Part shown: piece after piece, positions 1-6,531 of the stretch
Numbering within the stretch: the stretch's first letter is position 1
How the letters are laid out: every line of letters begins with the position of its first letter
NCBI GenBank assembly: GCA_030754315.1
Contig: JASMAO010000127.1
Coordinates: 1 to 6,613 of the forward strand
Reading direction: 5' to 3'
DNA length: 6,613 nt
Source: SAR202 cluster bacterium
GTDB lineage: Bacteria; Chloroflexota; Dehalococcoidia; Lucifugimonadales; JASMAO01
Translations under genes and position numbers: made by a program
Notes under the pieces: generated by a model
Databases searched by the model: none
The model's input: the letters and a program-made list of their open reading frames with translations, nothing else
Told to the model about the DNA's origin: nothing

Positions 1-1
1 G

Positions 2-949
2 TGTGGGAAAGTTGTCGTTGCCACCAACGAAGGCGAGATGGATGGGCTTGAAGAATTGAAGCGTAGGGGCGAAGCTAACGGAGCAGAGGGGTTGCAGTTG
101 ATTGGACCGGAGCGTCTCAAGGAATTGGAGCCCCACGCTGCCGGTGTAGGTGCAATACATTCACCGAATACTGGGATTATCGATTTCACTGCGGTTACCC
201 ATGCTTATGCTGTTGATTTGGCACAAGCAGGCGGGAAGCTACATACAGAAACCAAAGTATTGAAAGTAACCTCTTATAGTTCAGAGATAATAATTGAGAC
301 AAACCGAGGTGATATACAGACCAAATACGTCGTCAATTGCGCCGGTCTTCATTCAGATGTTGTTGCCCGCAGTATGGGAGTGGATTTGGATCTTCGTATT
401 ATTCCGTTTCGAGGCGAATACTTCTCACTTTCTAGGGATAGATCAAACCTTGTTCGAGGCTTAATATATCCTGTACCCGACCCTGGACTTCCCTTCCTTG
501 GAGTCCATTTCACCAAGCGTATCTCTGGTGGTATAGAAGCCGGACCCAATGCCGTACTGGCACTCGATAGAGAAGGCTATAGCAAGGCATCTGTAGATTT
601 TCGGGACGTCCTTGATACGCTACGGTACCCCGGATTCTGGAGGATGTCTCTGACTCATTGGAGGACAGGATTTAAAGAACAGTACCGTTCTTTATTCAAG
701 AGCGCTTTCTTACGCTCCCTGCAGGCACTGGTCCCAGAAGTGCAGATGGACGATCTGACCGAGCCAGGGGCAGGGGTGCGGGCACAGGCTGTGGATCGTT
801 ACGGGAATCTACTCCAAGACTTTGAGATCGCGTATTCACCTAACGCGATACACGTTTTAAACGCACCGTCTCCCGCCGCGACTGCATCTCTTGCTATAAG
901 CCGTCGTATTGTGGACCAAGCCTCCGAAGCATTTGATCTCGCAGCTTAA
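2..949 (+). CDS. lhgO: L-2-hydroxyglutarate oxidase (LhgO/L2HGDH family), 5' end outside window
   Basis: The reading frame is open from base 2, twelve codons before the first internal ATG at 38, so the gene starts outside the window. The 315 residues visible are the C-terminal three quarters of a family usually about 400-420 residues long; the N-terminal GxGxxG FAD-binding motif is missing for that reason. Recognisable family blocks, numbered from the first visible residue, are EPHAAGV with STG-like SPNTGIIDF (about 43-62), VVNCAGLHSD (about 110-118), PFRGEYFSL (about 135-143), YPVPDPGLPFLGVHFT (about 154-169), GPNAVLALDREGY (about 179-191), and near the end GAGVRAQAVDRYGNLLQDF and HVLNAPSPAATASLAI. 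Members are FAD enzymes of the DAO superfamily that oxidise L-2-hydroxyglutarate to 2-oxoglutarate and pass electrons to the quinone pool at the membrane. No frameshift is seen. Nothing else in the window suggests a shared pathway. The family call is firm; activity is inferred from the family. Confidence 0.93.
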   Translation, partial: CGKVVVATNEGEMDGLEELKRRGEANGAEGLQLIGPERLKELEPHAAGVGAIHSPNTGIIDFTAVTHAYAVDLAQAGGKLHTETKVLKVTSYSSEIIIETNRGDIQTKYVVNCAGLHSDVVARSMGVDLDLRIIPFRGEYFSLSRDRSNLVRGLIYPVPDPGLPFLGVHFTKRISGGIEAGPNAVLALDREGYSKASVDFRDVLDTLRYPGFWRMSLTHWRTGFKEQYRSLFKSAFLRSLQALVPEVQMDDLTEPGAGVRAQAVDRYGNLLQDFEIAYSPNAIHVLNAPSPAATASLAISRRIVDQASEAFDLAA

Positions 950-1062
950 CAAAGGAATGATAAAAGTCTGTTGAAGGAAGATATTTGCTGGCCGCAGCAT
1001 ACCAGCGCGCAAGGATCACAATGCCAAGAAATCGTGTTCTGGATTTACGGCAGGAATTGGTG

Positions 1063-1068
1063 GATAAT
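1063..1068 (+). promoter_or_regulatory. Candidate -10 box for the tRNA-Gly gene
   Basis: GATAAT matches the sigma-70 -10 consensus at five of six positions and lies 10 bases before the mature 5' end of the tRNA, a spacing that would give a very short leader. The -35 position with a 17-base spacer reads TGGATT (1040-1045), which is only a three-of-six match. The call therefore rests mainly on the -10 box and its position. Confidence 0.35.
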
Positions 1069-1078
1069 CAGTACACGA

Positions 1079-1153
1079 GCGGGAGTAACTCAGCGGTAGA
1101 GTTCCTGCCTTCCAAGCAGGCTGTCGCCGGTTCGAATCCGGTCTCCCGCTCCA
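1079..1153 (+). tRNA. tRNA-Gly, anticodon UCC, CCA end encoded
   Basis: The full cloverleaf can be drawn. Acceptor stem GCGGGAG (1079-1085) pairs perfectly with CTCCCGC (1143-1149). D stem ACTC (1088-1091) pairs with GAGT (1099-1102). Anticodon stem CCTGC (1104-1108) pairs with GCAGG (1116-1120) around loop CTTCCAA, giving anticodon TCC at 1111-1113, which reads GGA/GGG. T stem GCCGG (1126-1130) pairs with CCGGT (1138-1142, one G-U) around loop TTCGAAT. The discriminator base is T1150 and CCA is encoded at 1151-1153. The acceptor and anticodon arms match the usual bacterial tRNA-Gly. The gene stands alone between lhgO and the MFS gene, on the same strand as both. Confidence 0.97.
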
Positions 1154-1223
1154 GTCTTTGCCGCGGATTTGTTGTTCCTATCCCTATGTATCGTATCAAT
1201 AGAGATGTGGGCTTTTTGCGAGT

Positions 1224-2549
1224 ATGACCAAAAACGCGAAAACAACCGACGGGCTGAGTAGAATACGTTGTTCAGAGCCTATGGAGAGTCTAGACGCCCA
1301 GGTAGCATCGCCCGAACACCAACCACGTCAGTCTAAAACAGTGGGTTGGAAGACAACCTTTCTTTCGCTGACCAACCGCGACTTCCGTTATTTGTGGCTT
1401 GGAATGATGGCCATGATGGGTGGTGTTCAGATGGAAATGGTGGTCATTGGGTATCTGGTATATGACTTAACCAACTCGCCTTTCCTGCTTGGTGTAGTAG
1501 AAGCTGGGTTCGCGGTTCCGACCCTTGCGCTGAGTTTATTCGGAGGTGCGTTGGCGGATCGATTGGACCGAAAACGTTTGATCCAATCGTCACAGGCTGG
1601 TGCTGTGCTCGTTGGGGCGTTTGTTGCCGTGTCCATTTTCACAGATACTATAACCTGGATACATCTGTTAGCAGCATCATTGGCAGAAGGCGCTCTGTTT
1701 GCTTTCCTTATGCCTGCTCGTCAATCCATCGTCCCACAACTGATTGGACGTGAACAACTGACAAATGCGATGGCACTCAATTCGGCGGCGTTTTCATCGA
1801 TGACGGTGACTGCACCAGCAGTCGGTGGCCTACTCTATGCCTTAGTTGGTCCAGGAGTAGTCTATCTTGTGATCACGGGTCTTTATCTGGGCGCGCTGAT
1901 ACTTACCACTCAAATCGGCCAAGTTAAATCGTTATTGGTTCAAGAAAATCGAACGTTTCTTGGAGATATTTATGACGGCCTTAGGTACGTTCTACGAACA
2001 CGAATAATGATTTCGATCTTGGTAATCGCAAGTGCAGGTAGTTTGTTGAGTTGGCCTTTCCGCACGTTGTTACCAATATTTGTCGTGGATTTGTATCATT
2101 TGGGGCCTGATGCGATGGGTCTCATGCTTAGCGTTATGGGAATAGGATCTCTACTAGGCGCATTGACTATTGCCTCACTTGGACGATGGCGACGAGGGCT
2201 TCTATTGATAATGGGCGCTTTTGTTTCGTCTTTGGGCCTCGCATTGGTTGCGACAATACCGTTCTATTACGCCGCAACCGGCATCGTCGCATTGTTGGGA
2301 ATAGGTGAGGCCATCCGATGGACTTTAAGTATGACATTAATAATGGAGAATGCGGAGGATCGTTACAGGGGTAGGGTATCTAGCATTCTCATGATGAACT
2401 TCGGTCTTATGCCTTTGAGTGTTCTCCCGGCAGGAATAGCAGCTGAGTACTTAGGCGGTCAGGTTACCATCGGTATCATGGCAGCCATCCTCGCAGTCGT
2501 ATCCACGGTCTTCTTGGTCACTCAAAAACAGATCCGGCAGCTAAAGTAA
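1224..2549 (+). CDS. MFS transporter, MFS_3/EntS-like (DHA3-type) putative exporter
   Basis: This is a 441-residue integral membrane protein with about twelve hydrophobic segments after a polar N-terminal tail of about 45 residues. The block NRDFRYLWLG (51-60) precedes the first membrane helix, and the helix 2-3 loop carries the MFS motif A form GGALADRLDRKR (107-118). Both are typical of the MFS_3 group that includes the enterobactin exporter EntS and macrolide-efflux-like proteins. Such proteins usually act as proton-driven exporters of small molecules; the substrate cannot be told. ATG 1224 is the first possible ATG in frame because a TAG lies just upstream at 1200-1202. No convincing Shine-Dalgarno precedes it, and ATG 1281 (residue 20) is an alternative that would trim most of the polar tail. 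The start lies 70 bases after the tRNA, so the gene may be read from a promoter in that gap or by read-through. It converges on the flavoenzyme gene downstream. Confidence 0.88.
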   Translation: MTKNAKTTDGLSRIRCSEPMESLDAQVASPEHQPRQSKTVGWKTTFLSLTNRDFRYLWLGMMAMMGGVQMEMVVIGYLVYDLTNSPFLLGVVEAGFAVPTLALSLFGGALADRLDRKRLIQSSQAGAVLVGAFVAVSIFTDTITWIHLLAASLAEGALFAFLMPARQSIVPQLIGREQLTNAMALNSAAFSSMTVTAPAVGGLLYALVGPGVVYLVITGLYLGALILTTQIGQVKSLLVQENRTFLGDIYDGLRYVLRTRIMISILVIASAGSLLSWPFRTLLPIFVVDLYHLGPDAMGLMLSVMGIGSLLGALTIASLGRWRRGLLLIMGAFVSSLGLALVATIPFYYAATGIVALLGIGEAIRWTLSMTLIMENAEDRYRGRVSSILMMNFGLMPLSVLPAGIAAEYLGGQVTIGIMAAILAVVSTVFLVTQKQIRQLK

Positions 2550-2632
2550 TCTGATCGCACACTCTTGCTGCAAGCTAATTGAGGTTCGGATTAGGATCCT
2601 TTGACAGGCGGCATTTGAAGAAAAGCGTGAGA

Positions 2633-2646
2633 CGATCAACAGATCG
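2633..2646 (-). terminator. Weak candidate terminator after the oxidoreductase gene
   Basis: In the 107-base gap between the convergent MFS and oxidoreductase genes, CGATC (2633-2637) and GATCG (2642-2646) form a 5-bp stem with a 4-base loop. Read on the minus strand it lies about 10 bases after the oxidoreductase stop codon. It is followed, after several bases, by a short T-rich run near 2620. The stem is short and the T-tract is not adjacent, so this is only a possibility. No better terminator for either gene is visible in the gap. Confidence 0.2.
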
Positions 2647-2656
2647 GGAGTTTCAT

Positions 2657-3955
2657 TTACTGGAACCTAGTGGGACTAATCCTGGGTGTGTTAATCGAAG
2701 GTTGATGGCCACTTACGATTTCAGAAACTAATTTGCCGGTAATCGGACCCAGCGTCATTCCAATAGTGGCGTGTCCGGTTGCAATAACCAAATTAGGATG
2801 TGCTGGCACTCGGCCTATGATGGGGACACCGTCAGGTGTCGTGGGTCGAAGTCCGGCCCACGTGTTGTCTGTAGAGAACCCAGTACCACCATTTAGATAA
2901 CGTCGCGCTCCTTGTACGACTGCGTTGACTCTACGAGAGTTGATGGTTAAATCGAGTCCAGCTAATTCCAATGTGCCAGCTATTCTCAATTTGGGTCCCA
3001 TAGGATTCACTCCTACCTTTGCTTCTCCTAGGATTAATCCATACTTTGGAGTTGGGCCGTCCCAGTCGAAAGTAACGCTGTAACCCTTGGCTGGCTGAAT
3101 TGGAAGATTTAGTCTAAGATTTTTCACGAGGCTTGGTGACCAAGATCCGGCTGCAAGTACCACGTGGTTTGGTTGATATTTGCCTGCGGTTGTCACTACA
3201 GTGTTGATGTGGCTTCTGTTCGTATCGAATCCGATTACCTCTACACCCTCACGTACCGTGACACCTTTCTCTCTGATACGGTCACCAAGTTGATACACGA
3301 AGTTCGACGGATTTAAATAAGCGTCCTCTGGGTAATAAACACCTCCAACGATGTCAGATCTTATGCATGGCTCCATGGCGATCAATTCGGCGGCGTTTTT
3401 TTCTTCCATCGGTAATCCGTGCTCGTTCATTAAGTGACCTTCTTCAATTCCCTCACGATAACCTTGCTTCGTGTTGTATAACATTAATAACCCAGTTGTT
3501 TGATAATTGCAGTCTATCTTTTCTTCGTTGATCAACTCTTCGTAGAGGTCTCTACTTGCGCGGGTTAATTTCAACAAAGTACGCACACCTAGGCGCATGC
3601 GCTCAGGGGTGCAATTTTTACGAAATTGCCATAACCATGAAATTAAAGTTGGGTCGAACCTGGGTTTGACGTAGAAAGGGCTTCTGGGATTCAAGATCCA
3701 TTTTAACGCTTGACTGACCGTTCCCGGAGTCGGTAGTGGAATAGAGTGGCTTGGCACTATGAGACCAGAGTTGCCTTGGGAACTGCCACTACAAATTGAG
3801 GAGCGTTCTAAGAGAGTAACCTGGCGTCCTGTTTTCTGAAGATAGTAAGCTGCGCAGACACCAATGACTCCACCGCCGATTACAATGACGTCAGCTTTTT
3901 CAGACATTGTGGATGGAATTGCAACACGGACATCCGCAGGATGCTTCCATGGCAT
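2657..3955 (-). CDS. FAD-dependent oxidoreductase, D-amino-acid dehydrogenase (DadA)-like
   Basis: This 432-residue protein belongs to the DAO superfamily. The N-terminal dinucleotide fold reads DVIVIGGGVIG with the glycine motif at 27-32 and the ribose-binding acidic residue E50. The block CSGSSQGNSGLI (55-66) is typical of DadA proteins. The C-terminal FAD-contact block runs WAGLRPTTPDGVPIIGR (366-382) to VIATGHATIGMTLGP (390-404), and ISPTRF lies next to the end. DadA-type enzymes deaminate D-amino acids oxidatively and feed electrons to the respiratory chain; related members act on glycine, sarcosine, proline or opine-like amines, so substrate is open. The start at 3955 is favoured by AGGCGG four bases upstream, but it gives a 16-residue lead before MSEKADVIVIGGG. 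ATG 3907 would match the usual family N-terminus yet has no Shine-Dalgarno. The gene lies 32 bases after the OppC-like permease and probably shares its transcript, suggesting it works on the imported cargo. Confidence 0.87.
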   Translation of the reverse strand: MPWKHPADVRVAIPSTMSEKADVIVIGGGVIGVCAAYYLQKTGRQVTLLERSSICSGSSQGNSGLIVPSHSIPLPTPGTVSQALKWILNPRSPFYVKPRFDPTLISWLWQFRKNCTPERMRLGVRTLLKLTRASRDLYEELINEEKIDCNYQTTGLLMLYNTKQGYREGIEEGHLMNEHGLPMEEKNAAELIAMEPCIRSDIVGGVYYPEDAYLNPSNFVYQLGDRIREKGVTVREGVEVIGFDTNRSHINTVVTTAGKYQPNHVVLAAGSWSPSLVKNLRLNLPIQPAKGYSVTFDWDGPTPKYGLILGEAKVGVNPMGPKLRIAGTLELAGLDLTINSRRVNAVVQGARRYLNGGTGFSTDNTWAGLRPTTPDGVPIIGRVPAHPNLVIATGHATIGMTLGPITGKLVSEIVSGHQPSINTPRISPTRFQ

Positions 3956-3959
3956 GCAG

Positions 3960-3965
3960 CCGCCT
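3960..3965 (-). promoter_or_regulatory. Candidate ribosome binding site for the DadA-like gene
   Basis: On the minus strand AGGCGG (one mismatch to AGGAGG) ends four bases before ATG 3955. The spacing is slightly short when the full hexamer is used and normal for its AGG core. It supports the longer start; no comparable site precedes the alternative ATG at 3907. Confidence 0.4.
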
Positions 3966-3987
3966 ACTTAATTGTGATGGGTGCGGT

Positions 3988-5154
3988 TTATCCGCCGTAT
4001 GGGTCGGCAGCGTCTCTAAGGCCGTCACCAAGGAAGTTGAAAGCAAGAACTGCGATAATTACCGGGACAGCAGGAAGCATTAGCCATGGGTATACAGCCA
4101 CTGACTGAACGTTCTGTGTTGCTTGCAATAGAACCCCCCAACTGATAGCTGGGGCATGCAGACCAAGTCCGAGGAAGCTGAGCGCGGTCTCGCTAATGAT
4201 CATGAATGGTATGGCCAGTGTCGCTGCAGCTATCAGGTGGCTGGTGAATCCAGGCACCATATGTCTCAAGATGACACGGGCGTCGGAAGCTCCCGCGATG
4301 CGTGCGGCTGTTACGAAATCCTCTTCTCGCATTGAAAAGAATCTGCCGCGCACGACGCGACCCAGTTCTGTCCAGGCGACTAGTGATAGTATCACGGTGA
4401 TGCCAAAGTAGACTTGTACGATGCTCCAATCCCGCGGTACGGATGCAGCCAATGCAACCCACAGAGGTATCGTTGGAATGGAACGGGTAATTTCGATGAT
4501 GCGCTGGATTACGTTATCAGCCCAGCCACCGTAAAATCCGGAGATTCCTCCAAGAGTAACACCGAGAACCAAGCTAATCGCCACTCCGAGTACCCCAATG
4601 GACAGCGAGAGTCTAGTTCCAGCCAATATACGGGAATACATATCACGTCCTAGAACGTCAGTTCCTAGTACGAAAGGCGCAGCTCTTCCGTACTGTCCTT
4701 CTGCGCCACCCTCTATGCAAACTAGGTGGTGGTCGAAATGCACCAAGCCCAGGAAAGTCCAAGGGTAGCCTTTACAAAAGAACGATACCGGCACTTTCAC
4801 TTCAGGGTCAGTAGTGTAGACCTTCTTGAAGGTCTTAGGGTCGCGCATACCGATGATACCTTCAACGTATGGGCTCCATGCCCCATCATCAATATAGTGG
4901 ATCTTTTGGGGACCGATGTAAGCAACGTCGACATAGGACGTTACCGGGTCAGTATGTGCGAGAAACTCGAAGCACAACCCGACGATATAGAAAACCGATA
5001 GTATAAAAGCAGAGGTCATCGCTAACTTGTGGCGTCGGAATCGCCACCACATGAGTTGCCACTGTGTGGCTACGAATACCTTTTCGTCCTCCTGGGCTCC
5101 TTGAAGACCCGTTCCTCCACCTTGAGATTGACCTTCATATTCTTCTACAACCAT
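3988..5154 (-). CDS. ABC importer permease, OppC/DppC-like, with long extracytoplasmic loop
   Basis: This is a 388-residue inner-membrane permease of the peptide/nickel/oligosaccharide (Opp/Dpp) class. After a glycine-rich polar tail (1-30), a first helix lies at about 45-66. A polar region of about 95 residues (67-162) leads into the family signature LGTDVLGRDMYSRILAGTRLSL (163-184), followed by five more hydrophobic segments. The cytoplasmic EAA loop that docks to the ATPase is EEDFVTAARIAGASDARVILRHMVP (277-301). SETALSFLGLGL (321-332) and the ending NFLGDGLRDAADP are also typical. Ordinary OppC/DppC proteins are about 300 residues; the extra length is the N-terminal tail and the loop between helix 1 and the core, which should lie outside the membrane near the binding protein. 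The gene starts five bases after the stop of the OppB-like gene, with no strong Shine-Dalgarno, so coupled translation is likely. The transported substrate is unknown. Confidence 0.92.
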   Translation of the reverse strand: MVVEEYEGQSQGGGTGLQGAQEDEKVFVATQWQLMWWRFRRHKLAMTSAFILSVFYIVGLCFEFLAHTDPVTSYVDVAYIGPQKIHYIDDGAWSPYVEGIIGMRDPKTFKKVYTTDPEVKVPVSFFCKGYPWTFLGLVHFDHHLVCIEGGAEGQYGRAAPFVLGTDVLGRDMYSRILAGTRLSLSIGVLGVAISLVLGVTLGGISGFYGGWADNVIQRIIEITRSIPTIPLWVALAASVPRDWSIVQVYFGITVILSLVAWTELGRVVRGRFFSMREEDFVTAARIAGASDARVILRHMVPGFTSHLIAAATLAIPFMIISETALSFLGLGLHAPAISWGVLLQATQNVQSVAVYPWLMLPAVPVIIAVLAFNFLGDGLRDAADPYGG

Positions 5155-5159
5155 ATCTT

Positions 5160-6161
5160 TTAACCTGTGTACCGGATTCTAGGATCTAAAATACTAAGGA
5201 GAATATCAGAAAGAAGCGTTCCTATTACGGTCAGCAAACCTAGGACAAAGAGAATGGTTGCCGACATGAATAAATCTTCGGAAAGCAGAGAGCGTAGGAG
5301 CAGTGGCCCCTCAGTTGGCAATGCCAACACCACAGATACGATAATGCTGCCAGACATTAGGAACGGTAGTAGATATCCCACGGTGCTGGCCACCGGGTTG
5401 AGAGCTACGCGCACCGGGTACTTTAAAATAACCCTCCATTCGCTTATCCCTTTTGCTCTAGCTGTTATGACGTAAGGCTTATTCAACTCGTCTAGTAGAT
5501 TCGCCCTCATAACCCTAATAAGTGCCGCCGTACCAGCCGTGCCAACCACGAAGCATGCGATCCACAGGTGGGACAGTAAGTCCACCACGCGTCCCCAATC
5601 CCAGGGCGCAACTCTGTACTCTGGCGAAAATAGCCCGCCTATGCTGTGGTCTGGGAACAGTCTGAAACCAAACCACAGGAGCAACAGTGCAAGAAGGAAG
5701 TCAGGAACAGCTAACCCTAGGAATCCAATAAAAGTGACCGTATAGTCTTCCCATTTATGTTGTCTCAATGCAGAATAAATACCTATAGGTATGGACAGAC
5801 CCCAAGCGAGAAGCGCAGTGCTTCCTGCAAGGATGACAGTCATAAACAGGCGCTCGCCCACGACTTCACGAACGGGCCTTCTATATTCGAGGGAAATTCC
5901 GAAATCTAACCTCACGAACTTCGAAGCCCATTTTGCATATTGCCAAAAAATTGGCTTATCTAACCCGTAATCCCTACGTAAATTTGCCTCTATAACTCTC
6001 GCAGCGGGTGTCCCTACCAAAGCCGGGCCGCCCATCTGCTGCTCCACGTATGTGGTTGCGAAGTCTCCAGGAGGCAATTGTATTATTACGAATGACAAAA
6101 CAGATATCGCCCAGATGGTGATCAGCGAAAGGAGAGTCCTTTTGATCAGGTAATTAAGCAT
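5160..6161 (-). CDS. ABC importer permease, OppB/DppB-like
   Basis: This 333-residue protein has the usual length and layout of the first permease subunit of Opp/Dpp importers. The N-terminal helix starts MLNYLIKRTLLSLITIW and runs into FVIIQLPPGD (24-33). RRDYGLDKPIFWQYAKW (62-78) and DFGISLEYRRPVREVVGERL (86-105) are the family's extracytoplasmic and pre-core blocks. Five further membrane segments follow. The ATPase-docking EAA loop is PYVITARAKGISEWRVILKYPVRVALNP (229-256), and the protein ends LSDILLSILDPRIRY. It should form the membrane channel with the OppC-like protein encoded five bases downstream. The start is well supported by GAGG seven bases upstream. Upstream on the same strand, across a hairpin and a long spacer, is the end of a probable cognate binding-protein gene. 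Cargo could be peptides, amino-acid derivatives or oligosaccharides; the permease sequence does not decide this. Confidence 0.94.
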   Translation of the reverse strand: MLNYLIKRTLLSLITIWAISVLSFVIIQLPPGDFATTYVEQQMGGPALVGTPAARVIEANLRRDYGLDKPIFWQYAKWASKFVRLDFGISLEYRRPVREVVGERLFMTVILAGSTALLAWGLSIPIGIYSALRQHKWEDYTVTFIGFLGLAVPDFLLALLLLWFGFRLFPDHSIGGLFSPEYRVAPWDWGRVVDLLSHLWIACFVVGTAGTAALIRVMRANLLDELNKPYVITARAKGISEWRVILKYPVRVALNPVASTVGYLLPFLMSGSIIVSVVLALPTEGPLLLRSLLSEDLFMSATILFVLGLLTVIGTLLSDILLSILDPRIRYTG

Positions 6162-6168
6162 CGGCGAT

Positions 6169-6172
6169 CCTC
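6169..6172 (-). promoter_or_regulatory. Ribosome binding site of the OppB-like gene
   Basis: On the minus strand the core GAGG lies seven bases before ATG 6161, at a normal spacing. It fixes the start of the permease, whose first residues MLNYLIKR also match the family. Confidence 0.65.
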
Positions 6173-6203
6173 AACAGTGTTATTTAAATAGTGGACGGCG
6201 GGT

Positions 6204-6232
6204 ATGCTACAGGATTGACGTTTACATGTCCA
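6204..6232 (-). promoter_or_regulatory. Candidate sigma-70 promoter for the permease operon
   Basis: On the minus strand TGGACA (6227-6232, five of six to TTGACA) is followed after exactly 17 bases by TAGCAT (6204-6209, four of six to TATAAT). Transcription would start near 6197, giving a leader of about 35 bases before the OppB-like start codon. The arrangement is plausible, but sites this good occur by chance in a spacer of this size. Confidence 0.35.
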
Positions 6233-6307
6233 GTCCCGCAAAGGCGTGCTAATTTCTCACGGTTCGAATATCTTCATCGGAATGGCATTCTGGCTATTCT
6301 ATGTTTA

Positions 6308-6321
6308 AAGGCAACTGCCTT
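6308..6321. repeat. Short perfect inverted repeat in the spacer
   Basis: AAGGCA and TGCCTT are separated by two bases, making a 6-bp perfect dyad. It lies about 75 bases upstream of the candidate -35 box of the permease operon. It could be half of a regulator site or a small RNA hairpin, but arms this short also arise by chance. Confidence 0.25.
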
Positions 6322-6443
6322 ACGATCAACATCCAATTAAACTATTACGCTGATGTTATATAAACAAACATATTGAATGTGTTTAGAAAGGGATAACAAT
6401 GGCGTGATCTAACGGACAGTCGCATTCGGATTCTCTGTAAACG

Positions 6444-6480
6444 GAAAGTGGGCCCCGCCAATTTGGCGGGGCCCACTTTC
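6444..6480 (-). terminator. Strong hairpin, probable terminator or attenuator after the binding-protein gene
   Basis: GAAAGTGGGCCCCGCCA and its exact complement form a 17-bp uninterrupted stem with a 3-base loop (ATT on the plus strand). The stem is very G+C rich, with an AAA/TTT pair near its base. It starts about 50 bases after the stop codon of the binding-protein gene and lies ahead of the permease genes. On the minus strand the 3' arm ends CTTTC, then CGTTTAC, so the T-tract is short and partly inside the stem. On the plus strand a run of six T follows only after about ten bases. It may end or thin out transcription between binding protein and permeases, or protect the binding-protein mRNA from 3' decay. 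Confidence 0.75.
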
Positions 6481-6531
6481 ACTATTCGACTTTTTTCCAG
6501 TCAGACCTAGAGGCAATTCTACCTCAAAGTC

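Larger units (their letters stand above)
6162..6531. other. Non-coding spacer between binding-protein and permease genes
   Basis: These 370 bases hold no convincing coding sequence on either strand. An ATG at 6400 on the plus strand, preceded by AAAGGG, meets a stop two codons later. The spacer contains the strong hairpin at 6444-6480, the candidate promoter and ribosome binding site near 6169-6232, an A+T-rich patch at about 6335-6395, and two short inverted repeats: GAATG-G-CATTC at 6280-6290 and AAGGCA-AC-TGCCTT at 6308-6321. The two repeats could be operator sites but are too short to call. Confidence 0.7.

Noticed and set aside
349..549. Minus-strand open frame inside lhgO
   Set aside because: It lies entirely within conserved blocks of the L-2-hydroxyglutarate oxidase and shows no features of its own.
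985..1227. Open reading frame of 80 codons with a TTG start on the plus strand
   Set aside because: It runs straight through the tRNA-Gly gene and overlaps the MFS start; its translation shows no family resemblance and part of it is just the tRNA sequence read as codons.
2560..2575. Possible plus-strand terminator after the MFS gene (CTTG-CTG-CAAG)
   Set aside because: Only a 4-bp stem with a 3-base loop and no T-tract after it.
4196..5001. Several plus-strand open frames of 71-91 codons opposite the OppC-like gene
   Set aside because: They are antisense shadows of a well-supported permease gene, with low-complexity translations and no ribosome binding sites of note.
5167..5745. Plus-strand open frames opposite the OppB-like gene
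   Set aside because: They are antisense to a clear permease and their translations resemble no protein family.
6394..6408. AAAGGG followed by ATG at 6400 on the plus strand, resembling a gene start
   Set aside because: The frame reads ATG GCG TGA, so it stops after two codons.
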